The position numbers and the translations under genes are program-made. A stretch of DNA of 64,000 bases from Lucifuga dentata (Eukaryota > Chordata > Actinopteri > Ophidiiformes > Bythitidae): NCBI GenBank assembly GCA_014773175.1, contig VXCM01001287.1, positions 51,570-115,569 on the forward strand, read 5' to 3'. Positions 22,239 through 36,933 of this stretch are shown piece by piece. Under the pieces are notes generated by a model that made no database searches, was not told where the DNA came from, and saw only the letters and a program-made list of their open reading frames with translations. The first letter of the stretch is position 1. Each line of letters opens with the position of its first letter.

Positions 22239-23664
22239 TCACACAGTGCAACAGACCTGCTGTCTTCTTTGTGAGCATGAGTGGAATTGGACTTGTCCTC
22301 CAGGGTGAGGCTGGCATTATCAGAGCCATAGTAGCTGGTACGGGGGGTGCTGATACAGCTGGAGTGGGCTGATATCGGACTGGATCCTGGAAGCACCGGA
22401 GANCGGGGGGTGCTGATACAGCTGGAGTGGGCTGATATCGGACTGGATCCTGGAAGCACCGGAGAGTGACACCGAGACCGCAGCCTCGCAGCCTTGTTCA
22501 CTACTTTCACTGTCTCAAACACACGCCACGGGTGGTTCCTGCCAGAAGAATCACAACATGAATGACCATCAAAAACAATTAACTGATACATAACATATAG
22601 TGTGTGTAATGTTATAAATGGAAACCTAAAACCAAGATGTCAAACACACACATATCTGAACTTAAGATACTACAGCTTCAAACGTTTTAACACTTACGAT
22701 AATATGATATGCACATTAACTTCGTCAACTTAATATGATTGACTGGTACCACTGCAGCCTAGCATGTCAGTGTTACAGACTTACTTGTACTCTGAGGGAG
22801 TCGGGCTGTCTAGGCCTTTACGGAAGGTTCCTTCAATCTCAGCTGCCAGAGAGTCCATGGGCAGGACGGAGGCCAGAGCAGTGTACCGCTGCACCGTGCT
22901 GTTGGGTAAAGTCTTATTCCGCAGGTTCTTAATGTCCTCTCGGGCCTCGCAGAGCATGTCCTCACACTCTGAGTACTTGTCCTGCAAGTCCTTCAGCTGC
23001 AGGCAGGGGGAGACATAATTAAACTGAAGCAGAATAGGACTAAACAAATAAAGGACCAACTACACTCGCATATGACACATAGGACTGCAGATATACAGGA
23101 ACTACAGAACCTAATGAGAAACGTGTTTGGACAATTTATCAAGCTTATCTTCTGATTTGTTTTAAATTTAATTGTTATCATGATTATCATGGTTATCATC
23201 TATTTTTATCTATCTATTATTATCAATTGTTATAGTTATTATCCTGTGCATTTTCCGTGCCTGTGTTAATCTTACATGGACACAAAGAAGCATGTTTCAG
23301 TCTTCATCTCTACATTCTAACTGTAGAAACAAAGAAACATGAACCTGAAGATAAGATCCAAATGGATCCTAATCCTGCTCCAAAAATTATGTTGAGTAGA
23401 ATTGAATTATAGCAGTATTTGACATTGAGCATCTTACCTCTGATTTAAGCTTCACTTGGCTTTCTCGGGAGGCACTCAGGTGCTGGTTCAGCTCCTCATT
23501 CTCATGGGTGAGCTGGAGGGAGAAAGAGAAAAAGGTTTACACTGCGATTTATCTTTAGCCTAATGTCAGGTAAATATTTGATGAGTTCTTTTACACAACT
23601 CTTTATAAAGTCAGTAAATGTTTTATGTAAGCTCCTTGAAGGCATCTTAGTTTGACTGTTTTTG

Positions 23665-23717
<53 letters not shown>

Positions 23718-25106
23718 CCCTCACCCCTGTGCAGCGGGCCTGCAGGTCAACAATCTGGGCGAGCAGGGAGCTGATCTCCTCCTGCTGTCTAAGAGAATCC
23801 TCCACTTTTCGTGCAAGCTCCTCTGACAGGTCGACTACCTGCTTATTGACAGATGCTGAAACACACATGACCAACAGATCAACCCACCGCTGTGCATGGA
23901 TTAGATCATATATATTGTAATAAAATCACATGGAAAACATTCAACACTTACAGAGCTCTTCCACACACACCATCATCAGCTCCTGTTCCTGCTCCTCGTA
24001 GCTGGTCGTCTCTGACGTGAGCTCATTGGCCTGGAGGATGAACGTTAGCTTTTTTTTTTTTAGGGGTATAACCGTGCATCGCATTATACTGTATTGTATT
24101 GTACTGTAATGTACCATATCATGCCCTGGCTAAATTCAACAATGTACCAGTACATAGGCATAACCAAAACCTGTAAATCTAAAACTTTCAAGTGGTGTTA
24201 TTTTATCTTTTCTTATTTTATACATAACTGTATACTTCACATTCATGTCAATGTGTGTGAGAAATGCATACCTCCAATCGCAGTTTGCGGTTCTCCTCCT
24301 CTAAACCCTTCAGTTTTTGCTGCAGGAAGTCATAGTGGACCACGTTGCTAAGAGAACTGCATGATTCATTCCTTTTCATTCTACAACCATGAAAGAAAAT
24401 GAAGGTCTACATTAGATCTCTGCTTTTTCAAGAAGCTTGAGCTGAACAGTTCCAGACAGCAAAATCATTCCTCAACTTTGTGTGTGAACTCACGGTGAGT
24501 GAGACTCAGCGTTCTCCATCTCCTCAGTACCTGCATAGAACTGCAGGAGGTCGTCTCGCATTGAGAGCTCATGGCGAAGTTGAGCAATCTGGAAAATAAG
24601 CCATGGTCATTTGAGCTCAGCAGAATATTATAGTACCACAGTGATTACTGCGTATAATACATGTGTGCACACAAACATGCATTATGCTTTGTTTGTACCT
24701 CCTCCTTTGCAATTTCAAGCTGTTCATCCAGCAGTTCATTACGTGCTGTTAGTTCTTGGTTCTGCTTCAGGAGTGACTGACCAATACGGGCTGCAAGTTC
24801 AAGATCTCGCTCTTTCTGCAAAGAGACACATAAATGCTGAGATACAGCATATTGCCTTTTTTGAAAACTTGACAGTTATATGATTACTGTTATAAAAATA
24901 ATGTTGCAGTTATAATTTTTGGACCAAATATCATTTGGCAGATACATTCAATCCCCTTTAATCCTGTTCCTCTCTTTTGTTCTAGTGTGTCTTTCTTACC
25001 TCTTCCAGAAGATGGGTTACTGCCTTAATGTCATGATAGGTCTTGGTAATCTGGCCAACCCGATCTGAGGACAACACTGAGGAGGGGGGAGGCAACAGAG
25101 CAGAGA

Positions 25107-25161
<55 letters not shown>

Positions 25162-28100
25162 TGAATGGAGGAAGCAGCAGAGCTATACATACAGCTTTAC
25201 CATACAATGAATTGGTAGACAGTATGTACATTTAAAATGTACAAGTACACTCAAATTCTTGCATGATTCCCTCAGTGAATAAAAAAGGATCAAAATATGA
25301 CAGAGAATGAGATAAGACAGACATTTTGATAACACTAAAAGAGGCCAAAAACAACGTCCAACACACAAATTATATTTAATGCTGCACATACAAGGTTGGT
25401 CAGTGTGTCAAAATGTGTTTGAGTGAGCATGTCAGACTACAGGCCAGGAGTTTGAGGCCACTCCCAGATTTAAAAAATAATAATAATTAATACTATGTTT
25501 GTTTTACTATTTATTGCACAGGAAGCGACAAAAATACATAAAATAAATGCAAATTATTAGTTTTCAAGAAGAATTTGTCGACATAAAAGCACTTTGAAGT
25601 CATTTCAGGCTCAGACTTTGGTTTTGTCAAAGTAACCCCCTCTAGTCAAGTCATAATTCTCAAAACCTTTGCTTCTCTTTTGAATGAATGTAATTTTGGC
25701 ATAATTTTGATGAATATTTTGGGTTGTTGTCCTGTTGCAGAATGAAATTTTGAGCAATAATTCGTAAACCGGATGGAATCGTGTGTCTTTGAAGGATGGA
25801 ACGGTAATTTTTCATAATTTCTTTAATTTGGACCAAGTCTCCAGATCTCTCTCTCTCTCCCCCAAAACACCCCCACAGCACTACCCCATGTTTTCAATTT
25901 TGTGATTAACTTACACACAAAATGATCTGGGAGAAGGCAGACAGCAGGCTACTATTGAATAGAATGTTAAAACACATAAGCAAGGGAGTTTGGGCAAGGG
26001 AGTTGGAACACAACTGGAGTGTCAGTGCACTGATGCAGACTGGGCATGCCTTAATTAAAAATCATTTCTTAAGCCACAGTGGACACATAATGTGCTCTTT
26101 TTGACAAATTCTTCTTGAAAACTAATTAGTTACATTTATTTTATTTATTTATTTATTTATTTTGTCATTTCCTGTGCAATAAATTGTAAAACAAACAGTG
26201 TATTGATGATTTGTCTTTAAATCTGGGATGACTTCAAACTTCTGGCCTGTAGTGTACATGATGGCTTAATTCAGAGTTCATCAACAAGCCTGTTGCACCA
26301 AAAGGGAATTATTGCACTTATGAAAATGCATTCAGTATGTAATGTGTGTGACATATACAAGATAATACCAATATATACTGTATACTGTGATACCACAAAA
26401 GGACAACAATGCAATATCCAATATTAACTTTACAATTGAGTTTCTATTCTTGAACATGCACGTGGGGTACAGTTTATCAGCTTCAATGTACTTCACTGTG
26501 ACTCTGAAGGTCTTAGAAAGATGCCAAAATCATATTAAACCAGTTGGGGGGCATTTTTGATGATCGAGCACTCCCTCTGTTCTTGTTTCAGGCAGCCACT
26601 GAGCAAACCAGCATATTTAATACGCAAGAAAAAGCATGTTTTCCTGATATCTTACTGTAAACATTTGAGTTTAAAAAAAGCACATCTGCCTTCACAAATA
26701 TACTCTCATTGTGTTTGGGTACAGTTTGCGTTCTTCTTTTAAGTATCCAATGTGACCACAACAACTCCATGTGGTCAGTCAGGTACTAATCCTCTTAGCG
26801 TGATCCTTATTAACCCAGATAAGACACCACTAAGGACCTCATTTTCCTGGATACCAAAATACCTCAACACCAGAGACTGATGAGTGAACACTGAAAGCTG
26901 TTCACACCAGCAGGATATGTTTTTAAGAGATAACAGTGGTTTGTTATTGACTTAAACTTTGTTGACATGCTGCAGAATGGTTGTCAATGTCCACATTAAA
27001 GTTGATAAGGATGAACACATTTAAAAACTTTTTCTACAGACAGTTGATGCTAATTGTTTATCGATGTGACCTGCTATACAGGTCATTGATGCTACTGAGG
27101 TGAAGGAGCTTTAAATCCCAGCCGTGATCGTTTGTAGTTTAACTACCTCAGTTTTATCATTCAGTTTTATCATTATCATTTATATTACTGTAAATTTCAG
27201 GACATTAAGTTAAACATTAAGTTAAATTATTTGTTTTAATTTGGTGCCAGTTTTTGAAAGACTTGCCCACTTTTTCATGGCTATCTCTGTTTAAGGCAAG
27301 GCAAATTTATTTATGTAGCACCATTCAAACACAAAGGCAATTCAAAATGCTTTACACACAAAAAAAGCATTAAAACAGCATTTAAAAGACAATAAAAACA
27401 AAATTAAGCAACATTTAAAAGACAAAATAAAGCTACATTTAAAAACAAGAGTAAAATCGGATAAAGAAGTAAATGAAATAAGGTAAAATTAAATAAAATA
27501 ATGTATAGCGGACAGTGGATAATGATAGTTTGTGCTGAATAACATCACATGCCCCTAAAACAAAATCTCAAAATCATTTACTAATTTACTTCAGTAAAAA
27601 GCTCAGGTGAAGTATTGCAGAGATTAAAGCTACTATAAAACAAAATAATTAGCCTGATGTCCTTGAATTTGGCCTGAAAAGCCTTTGACTGGGCGGCTGT
27701 ATCAGTATCTAATCAGCAAAATGGAGAGAACCTGGCACTCAACTACTGCACTGGTAAGAATAGCTGCCCATGAATTATATAACATAAATAATGTTGACAC
27801 CACAGCAGCCTAAGCTGAAGATTTATTGTTTCAATTAAGTAGATTAAAGAGAAATGCAAAGTTGGGTCTGAAAAGTAAAGGGAAGGAAAAAGTATGAAAA
27901 CTGTAACAGTAAAATAATTTCACCTTATGTTATGCATAAACACAAGACATTCAAAAATCCTAAATTCATACTGTCTAATTCTTTACAATTACTGAACAAA
28001 TCTGCATTAACCTGACGTATTGCTGAGGTCTGAAGAGATGTATCACAGAGATACTTTCCATCACTGTGATGGATCTGACGCTGCTAATGTTTTTAAAATG

Positions 28101-31100
28101 GTTGCATTCCTTTACAGCAGAATTACCGTTCTGGTTGTAAAATGCATGTAGCTTAAAAATCCTTTCCATATAATATATTCAGCTTAGATCTAAACAGTAA
28201 AGCCATATTCACACAATACACAGCACACACAGACATGACTGCATGTGTATTAAAATATTTATCTTGTTCTGTTGGATGACAGAGAGACCACAATGCTTTT
28301 CAGAATGTCCTCTCCTTCTGGACTGGTGCCCGTGACGCAGTGCTCATACGACGGGTGCCAGAGACATTTAGACAAAGACACGCACGCACACACACACAGA
28401 ACCTCTGCTCACAACAACAATGCTCTGTTAAAAACAAATATCAGTGCAAGCACCTTTGAATTCTCAGCTATTTCTTTCATTATTATTACATGGATCCATT
28501 TGAAAAATACTGCATGAAAAATGCTGCACATTTGTAAGAAAATGAAAATGTGCCAAATCAAATACGCTATAAATCTCACAATGCCATATAAAGCTCTTCC
28601 ATAAAAATCATATAATGTTATATTTTATAAAATGTACCAAAAATGCAGCATTGATACAGGCACTAATGTATAAGCAATGGCAAATGACAGTCTTCTGGTC
28701 TGAACTTGTAGCTAGGGCAGCACAGTTAATGTACCTGTAATATTTGTCCCTGTGAACCACTGAGGTGTGTGGAAACATTACACACTAGTAAAGTCATGGG
28801 TGAACAGTCAGGCCATTTATTTATTCTCATTTGTTTCCATTTTCTCTGATATCAGCAGCCTGCAGAAAAAAAATCTAACTGTACCATTTTAATACAACTA
28901 CCCCTAATTCTCTTGCACTGTTATTACCATATTCAGTATAAAAACTACAATACAAGCAGAGTATTATTTAAAAATAAAACAAAAAAAAAACATGACCACA
29001 ATGCTTCCAATGCAACTGCAGACCTGCTCAAGGGACTTGAATCTACTGCTGAGTGTGTGGAAACACACCGGCTCAGTGACCTTCACACACCAATATGACA
29101 CATTCAAGCTTAACTTATTCAGAAATTGTGCAAATCTTGGAGCATGTCCATGATATATTCTCCATGCAGATTCACAGCCACAAAACAAAGCCTTTTATTG
29201 ATAACCATCATCTGTATGATGTACTGTCAATGACATCACCACACCATGCAGTACATGCCGTGCACCATAAAGAATTCAAGTCAACACTCGGATAACGAAG
29301 ATATTGACACCGCCATGTGCAATAAATCACATTGGAAAGTAGACTTAGATTTGCCAGGTAGAATAACATTAACATTCAAACATTTTAATATCCTTCTTTA
29401 TATCTCCTCTTTTACTCCCCTCTTCATACGTGCAGCCTCTCCACATCACGGATCATTCTGTACATGCATGCCACCTGCTTTTTGTTCATCTTTGCATCAT
29501 CTCACCTTGTTTCACCTCCCTGCAAAGGATGTCATTGTTATTATTATTGTTATTATTGTTGTTATAGTGCTTCTTCTCCTGCACTACTTCGTCTGCAAGA
29601 CTGGAGCAGCTCTTCTCTTCATCCTCCTCCTCCTCAGATGTTGAGCAGCTCCACACCTCCATTGTGAATGGACAGAAACTGCCCTCCTTCTTCTCTTCAT
29701 CCATCTTTTAAATCCACTGTTTCTTTGATTCTGATCACTGACAGACTGGCTGTGCCTTTTAGATCATTTTGCAATGGCTTCTGGTCTGTGTGTTGGCTAA
29801 ACCGTATCCACTAGGCTGCATGAGCGGCTGCATACATCCTTGTGTGTCTGAGAGAATCTAAGCTGCTGGATGTTGCTATGTAATCCCACAGATGGTGAGG
29901 GCAATCTGTCGTCATGCCTGCCAGAGTTTACCTGGCCACGTTGGACTACCGGGAAAAAAGAGCAGGTGAAGAGGAGGAGGGGTGCAGGATGAAGAACAAC
30001 CTATACCAGGAGCCAGTGAAGCTGATATTCAAGAAGACAGACCTTAAATGTAAGTATCTAAGTATCTAAAAATGTAAATAGCATATGGATATAATTTTAA
30101 TTTTTGCAATATTCAAAAATAATTCAGATTGTGAATTCTGCTGTGGTTTAACAGGATGCTGCACTAAGCCCACCCACCCCTGTGAAATTGAGGGAGATGG
30201 TACGCTCTGTTCATGACGATGGCTGCTGCTGTTCTCCACATGTACGTCATCATACTGGTGCAGACACAGCAGCACCCCCTTTACAGGGGCAGACAGACAC
30301 AATACTGTAAATATAGTCTGAGAATTATGTTTTATTACTGGAGATACAGAGGATAAAAATATGAAGGTTGCAGATTGGCCAAAATATTTTTTTCCATTAT
30401 TTCACTCATTCCTTGTATTCAATTATTGCTTTTTCTGTATAAAATGATGCACATAAGATTAGCGAAACAAAAATAGTTGATTTGTGACAAATTTAAATAG
30501 AAGAAAGCTAATTCATGAGCTAATTCATTAGTTTGTGGTCATCATGTGATTGAATCTCCAGTGAATTTTACATTTTCATGCTATCATGCCCCATCATCAA
30601 ATCCACTGTCATATCTCTGTGTCCCACTATGTCTATCCTGATTTTGAGACACGCTGTGTTTTGTCTCACAATCAAATATTTATCTCCTCATTAATTTTTT
30701 ACCCACAGGCCTCCTCTTCTAGGTCAAATACTGCATGCAAGAGACAGAGGAGATCCAGCACTCCCCTGTCCTATTCCATTTTCTCATCCAGTCTGTTTTT
30801 GAAGAGCAGGTAAAACCAAAAAATTTGCTCATCCGCAAAAATCAGCAAGACTAAATGAAACACACAGTGGAACTAATATTGCTCTTTATAGCAAAGGATA
30901 AACCAGCTCAAGTTACAAGGTCAACACTACAATAACGTAACAAAAACTACAGTAGTTAAATTAAGATTATAAAGTGGTTACAAGGATGTTGTGTGGTTTT
31001 TACCCTAAATAACAAGGAAAAGTAACAAATGTTTGTTCTTTTCTCACAAAGAATACATATGAAACCTTTATTAGTACTCTGTGTAAGGATAATATTGGTT

Positions 31101-34100
31101 TATGGACTTCCATTTGAGTCTTGGCTCAAACTGAGAGCAGTTATCACTGATAAACATTTGTCTCAGGTCACACCCTGAAAGGTTGTACAATGCCTTGGTT
31201 TTGGTCTATCAAAATACATCAACGTACAACAATCAACCTTATATTTCTGATCTGATATTTAAACACTCAGTATTTATCTTGGTAAATATAAACACTAAAG
31301 GTCAGACATGATCCACTCAGTCTCTGCCATACAACAGCAAAACATACAGTACTATATGATAACATTTGTAGTTTAATCAAAGAAATGAGCTGCATTCCTG
31401 TTCTGCAAGTTGATTTATGGCCATTTCTCATGCACACTGTGTCGTGGATCATTGGTTTTATGGTCTTCCTCAATAAAGAAACAAACACAAGGAACCATAA
31501 AGGAGATGGTAACCCAAAATAAAGAATGCTAAAAACAAACTGCACCTGTGGCACCTGCCAAAGAGTCAAACAGTGTAGCAGCACAGCATGGCACAATCTG
31601 TGTGTCCTGCTCCTGATAGGAACATGTGGCTTGGCACCGGTTGGGTACACCCAGTATGCTATGCAGGCTATCTCATTATCAGATCTTACTACTGCCAACC
31701 AAGGTTGTCAAGACTGAAAGACATCTTTGAAAAAATGCATTTGACAAAACTTGTCTAAGAAGTATCTGACAACTTATAAAGTGGTCCTTATTATTTATTT
31801 TTACCATTCATTAGCCCAGTATTGAACTTGAGGCACTTGAAAAAACTTGATAAACAGCGACTTGGGGGAGAAAATGGGAGGGCAAATGGGATTACAAGAG
31901 CAGGTTTACACAGGTGATGTGGAGTTTGAGAAGTATACAAATTTAAGTTTCTTAGCAGTATCAGATATCATTCATTGACTCATCATACACTATGTTGTTA
32001 TCACTGACTGACTTACTGATTTACTGACTTTGCATCATGAATATCAAACTGTCCTTAAAAGGAACTTTTGAAGGTTTAAAAAATGTATTCAACTGCTAAA
32101 AAGCAGTTGAAGCCACTGCGCATTGTGCATTTGGTAAATAACCTCTGATCACCACATAGGTTTGCACAATCCATGCTTCTATAAACAATCCCTTTCTGAC
32201 AAGCCATCCATGTCTTCATTAAGTCAGAGCAGATAGTGCTGACGCTTCTAAAGACAAAGCTACGGTATCTGCTGGTAGCGGAGCTCCAGAGGAATTTAAA
32301 GAGCTAAGTTACGGCAGGCTAATCGGCTTGGTGACCTTTGACATTTGTGATTCACAAGTATGGCGGGAACAGAAGGGAGCGAGATTAGGCTCCACACACC
32401 GCAGTATTTACGATAGAGGCAAATAAGTTCATATTTACTTCCTTGAAGACAAACAACTTGCATTGTGATACCATTTAATTCTGGTAATGGACAGAAGTAC
32501 AGTGAGTGACCAGTTTTATTAAAATAAGGGATGAATTGTGCTGTGTTCACCTGTAAAATATCTGGGAACTTTGAGCTCAGTATGTAGACAGCTGTAGCAG
32601 AAAACTACACCTGTATGAAATCTGCTATCAAACAAGGTGCAAATATCCGTATGCTTACTTCAACATGAAGTTGATTCATTTACACCTAAAACAGAAGCTA
32701 TTCCAATAATGTTTCCCAACAAAGCTCACAAAGTCTCAAAATGAGCAGAGCCTGATATTAATAATACTGTATGTTATATAAATGAAAAAGAACTCACAGA
32801 AGTACTTCAAGGTCTCTTCAATTTGCTCACGTGTGAGTCCCAGCACGACCTCTGGTGGCAGCAGAGGGGTGTGCAGCCAGTCCTCATTGTCGTAGCCAAA
32901 CACCGTGTCTGCCCGAAGAGTGTAGCTGGGCTGCCCTTCTGACAGGAGGCTCACTATCTCCAACTCTGGAAGGTCCGAACAAAGGTCTGTGTGTGTGTGT
33001 GTGTGTGTGTGTAATATTTCATTAGTGCATGCGTTTTGAGGAAAGACAAACAGAACAAGCTGCGTTTTATTAACCAAAAGGCAGATGACATATGGTATCT
33101 AAAATATCCCACTGCCCTCTGACAAACTTAAAATCTTGCACAACTCTATTACTCTAAGTTGGCTAATTGCAAACTCTTACACATTTTAGCAACTGAAATG
33201 CTTCAGTACTGCAGAGTGTCATTCAGTGCCAAGTTTCAATATCAAAGTAGGTCATCTGAGCAGCTTCAAATTTTTTGCACAAAGTTTCTGAGTGGCGATT
33301 ATCTTAATTTTCTACTTCTTTTTAAATTATCCACTCATGATCTCTCGTCATCCTGAGCACCTTCTGCGACCTACCAGTGAGAGTTGACACATCGTGGCAG
33401 TGTCGTTGACCTGGATCCCTAATGTTTCCAGGTGAAGCAAGATGAAGAGGCTGGGGGTCCACATCCAAGCCCCCTGATGGCTCCCCCCGCCCCTCATGGA
33501 GGGAGAAGGCTGGCTGGGAGTCCAGGTGGGCCTGTGGGGGCTAGGAAGAAGGAGAAAGAGGAGCAGTAGAAGAGAAAGAGCGAGCAGAAGCAGGGTGGGA
33601 CAGCTTGACTGAAGCTAGAGAGTTCAGTGTGAAGGCAAACTCAGGGCTGGGTGTCCCACTGTAGGACTGAGTCCCCTGCTGGCTCAGGAATGAAGCACAG
33701 ACTTCTAGGGCATCAGGTTCTGATAGGCTGACGTAGTGCAACTACAGAGAAATCTACAAAGAGAAGAGAGGAAGAATGAAAATTAAAAACATTAGAATAT
33801 TAAAAGAAATAGGTTTCTCTAATGCAGGGCAGCAGAATTCAGACATTAAAATAATTTTGCTGCATATAGCAAAAACTAATATTGTGTGTCTTCATTTGAA
33901 ATATGATTGGAAAGGAATTTGTATTCAGTAGTCAGTAATGTCTCTGACAATAACTACAGACTCATCTGATGTGTAAACTAAAGAGGTTGATGTTATGTTT
34001 CAGGTTTTTGTGCAGTCCAGCTCTAAAATATCTAACAGAATTGTCATTGTTATTGTAAAACAGTGATTTCACTGATATACTCAGATACAGAATGTATAAG

Positions 34101-36898
34101 TGAAATCACTGTTTAACAATAATAATGACATTTGCTTCTTTTTGTGTGAAATTTTAAGGTGATGACTTTTACAAAAAATTGTTTTACAAAATACTTAAAC
34201 ATCTACACTACAGGCCAGAAGTTTGAGACCACCCCCAGATTTAGCATGAGCAGACTGTGTAGCAAGTTAATCACAAAATGATCTGGGAGAAGGCAGACAG
34301 CAGCTATTGATTAGAATGTTAAAACACATAAGCAAGGGAGTTTGGGCAAAGGAGTTGGAACATAACTGAAGTGCCAGTGCACTAAACAGATTGGGCATAC
34401 CTTCATTAAAAATCATTTTTTAAGCTATAGTGGCTACATAATGTGCTCTTGCTGACAAATTATTCTTGAAAACTAATTAGTTCAATCAATCAGTCAATCA
34501 ATACCTTTATTGTCATTGTATCAAAGAAAACACAACAGTTACAGTTACATTTATTTCATATATTTTTGTCATTTCTTGTGCAATAAATTGCAAAACAACC
34601 AGTGTATTGATGATTTCTTTAAAAATCTGGGGGTGGCCTCAAAATTTTGGCCTCTCCTGTAAAAAGAAAAGAGTGAAAATGCATAATGAACACTGAACAA
34701 TACTAAACTTGTTACCAATGCAGTGCTATGTTATGTTTAATTATGAACATGATCACCACCCATTTCATTTTACAAAAGATATCTAACCTCTTTGACCAAA
34801 CAGGAAGGTTTGAAATTTAAAGAGCCTTTCACTAGAGACAAAGCGTAGCCTCGCCTCCTGCCTGTGTTTTTAGGGTCACAAAGCTCAAGTTACCACAGCC
34901 TGAAGCTACACAGAGATCAGATTCCACAGTGTACTGTAATACTACAATAAATACACAAGCACAGACAGAACATGCTGGATGAAGTCAACCATTAATGCCA
35001 CTAGCCATATTTTCAATATCAAATTCAAACTGTGTTGTTACAAAACAAGTTTTTGCTCCAGCCAACACTGCATAAAGCGTCAATGAAGATATGCACAGAC
35101 ATTAATATGAAAAAGATTCAGTACAAACTGACTATGCCAGCTATCTATCTATCATATCTATTAATGTGTACCATATTGTTATTAAGCTACTATAAATGCA
35201 GCACCAAAACTACCTCAAATATAGGAGCATCCAAGTATAGCGCTGCATGAAATTTCTATTCAATAAAATCAAAATATAAAAGTGTATTTTAATGACAAAT
35301 ATTATATATTTTATATCCTAAAAGATTTTCTATTTTAACAATAACATTGTCAAAGTTTAATGGATGTGTATGACAATTAGAATAATGCTTTTCTTATAAA
35401 CTGATGTTCCACAAGAGCTCTGTGCATCACCGGCTGGTAACAAAAGGACATTGGATACATCAGCCCAGCTATTGGAGTCAATAAAACATGCTGCCATGGG
35501 CCAAAGGGTTAGGTTGAATTAAAGCGAGAGCTACTAGACAGACTGGTGTGACAAGTGAAACGCACACCACACAAAGATACAAACAACAGCTGTGTCCACA
35601 TCATAACACACCCACATGTAAATTAACTCACCCAGGCCTCCTCTCATAAGCAACCTTTCACTTCCCATCATGCTCCTCTGTCTATTCCTCTCTGCTCTCC
35701 CCTGCACTTTTCCTTCAATCAGCTGAGTGTGTTGGTTTGTGGCCAGACCTTTTATATTCTCCCTCTCCCTCTCTTAAAGATGTCAGAGGAGAGAGGAGGC
35801 ATGCTTCCCCCCCCGCGCCTCTCTCTCTCTCTCTCATATTCAAAGACAACATATCTGGCTTTATATCTGCAGTATATCTGGTGTGTCGGAGAGATTAAAG
35901 CGTATCACCTTACACAAACCTACAACAGAATTTTATCATACCTGTGGTTTTTTAATTGTTTAGCTTTCAAACACTTTGGGTTTAAAATATTTTAAGTACA
36001 AGTACACAAGCTACATTCACGCACGCACGCATACACACACAAACAGTGATATCCATGTGTTTCACAATAACACTGTCAGTTCCAGTTTAGAAGTATTAGT
36101 TTGTTAACCATGCAGCCAAGCGAGACCATGTCACCCACTTAGGGGGTGACACTAATGGACATGGTTATTAGCCATCTCTCCCTCGTTTGTATTCTTGTGC
36201 CAGGGAAAAAAAAAAAAAACAACTGTCAGCTGCAGAGGATTAGCATATCATCCATGGTGTTTAATGTTCAACACAAAAAAATGACCAAAAACAGACTTAA
36301 AATGCCAGCAGGGATTTTAAACAAGATTTTTGAAGCAATGTGACATCAATCTTATGCAATAATGATCTTCATCAAATAAACTAGAATAGGCTTGTGCTTG
36401 ACAAATGTCACGTCTGAACTGTAAAGTGTGTAACACAAGCAGAAAATCCTGCCTTTGACCTTGGAGTGTAAACCAGAGCTGAACTGAACTCACTGAAGTC
36501 ATGGGTGTTTGAAAAGCCTCACGTTGGTACTCTGTGCAAACAATGCCCTTCCAGGAGTGTACGTGAGCAGAGTCACACAGGAGTGAAAGGGAGATGGAGG
36601 TAGGGACGGTGGGGGAAGTGGGTAAAAGAGAGGACACGGGGGGGCGGAGACATGGGTACTTAGGGAGAGAGAGGGAAGAAAAAAATGTTAATTGGTAACA
36701 CTTTCTATTCACCCTGTCACTACCAGACTGAATAAATCAAGTTTCTGCAAGCTGGCTAAGGTTTGGGAGGGGTATGCTGATCTTTTCTGTAATTGGATGA
36801 GGGGATCTGGAACTCTGAGAACATTGTCACCCAGGAAACTGTGAAAAGCCCAAATAATGCTGTATGGCTGGAAACTTGTAGCACTGTTTTGCATCTTT

Positions 36899-36933
<35 letters not shown>

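Noticed and set aside
29246..29644. 132-codon plus-strand frame ending in Ile/Val/Leu-rich sequence
   Set aside because: The hydrophobic part is a translation of an ATT/GTT microsatellite.
31267..31698. 143-codon minus-strand open frame in hap1 intron 3
   Set aside because: No conserved motif and no convincing acceptor/donor pair; looks like chance in a GC-moderate stretch.
36317..36712. 131-codon minus-strand open frame in hap1 intron 1
   Set aside because: No matching splice phases with neighbouring hap1 exons and no recognised domain.
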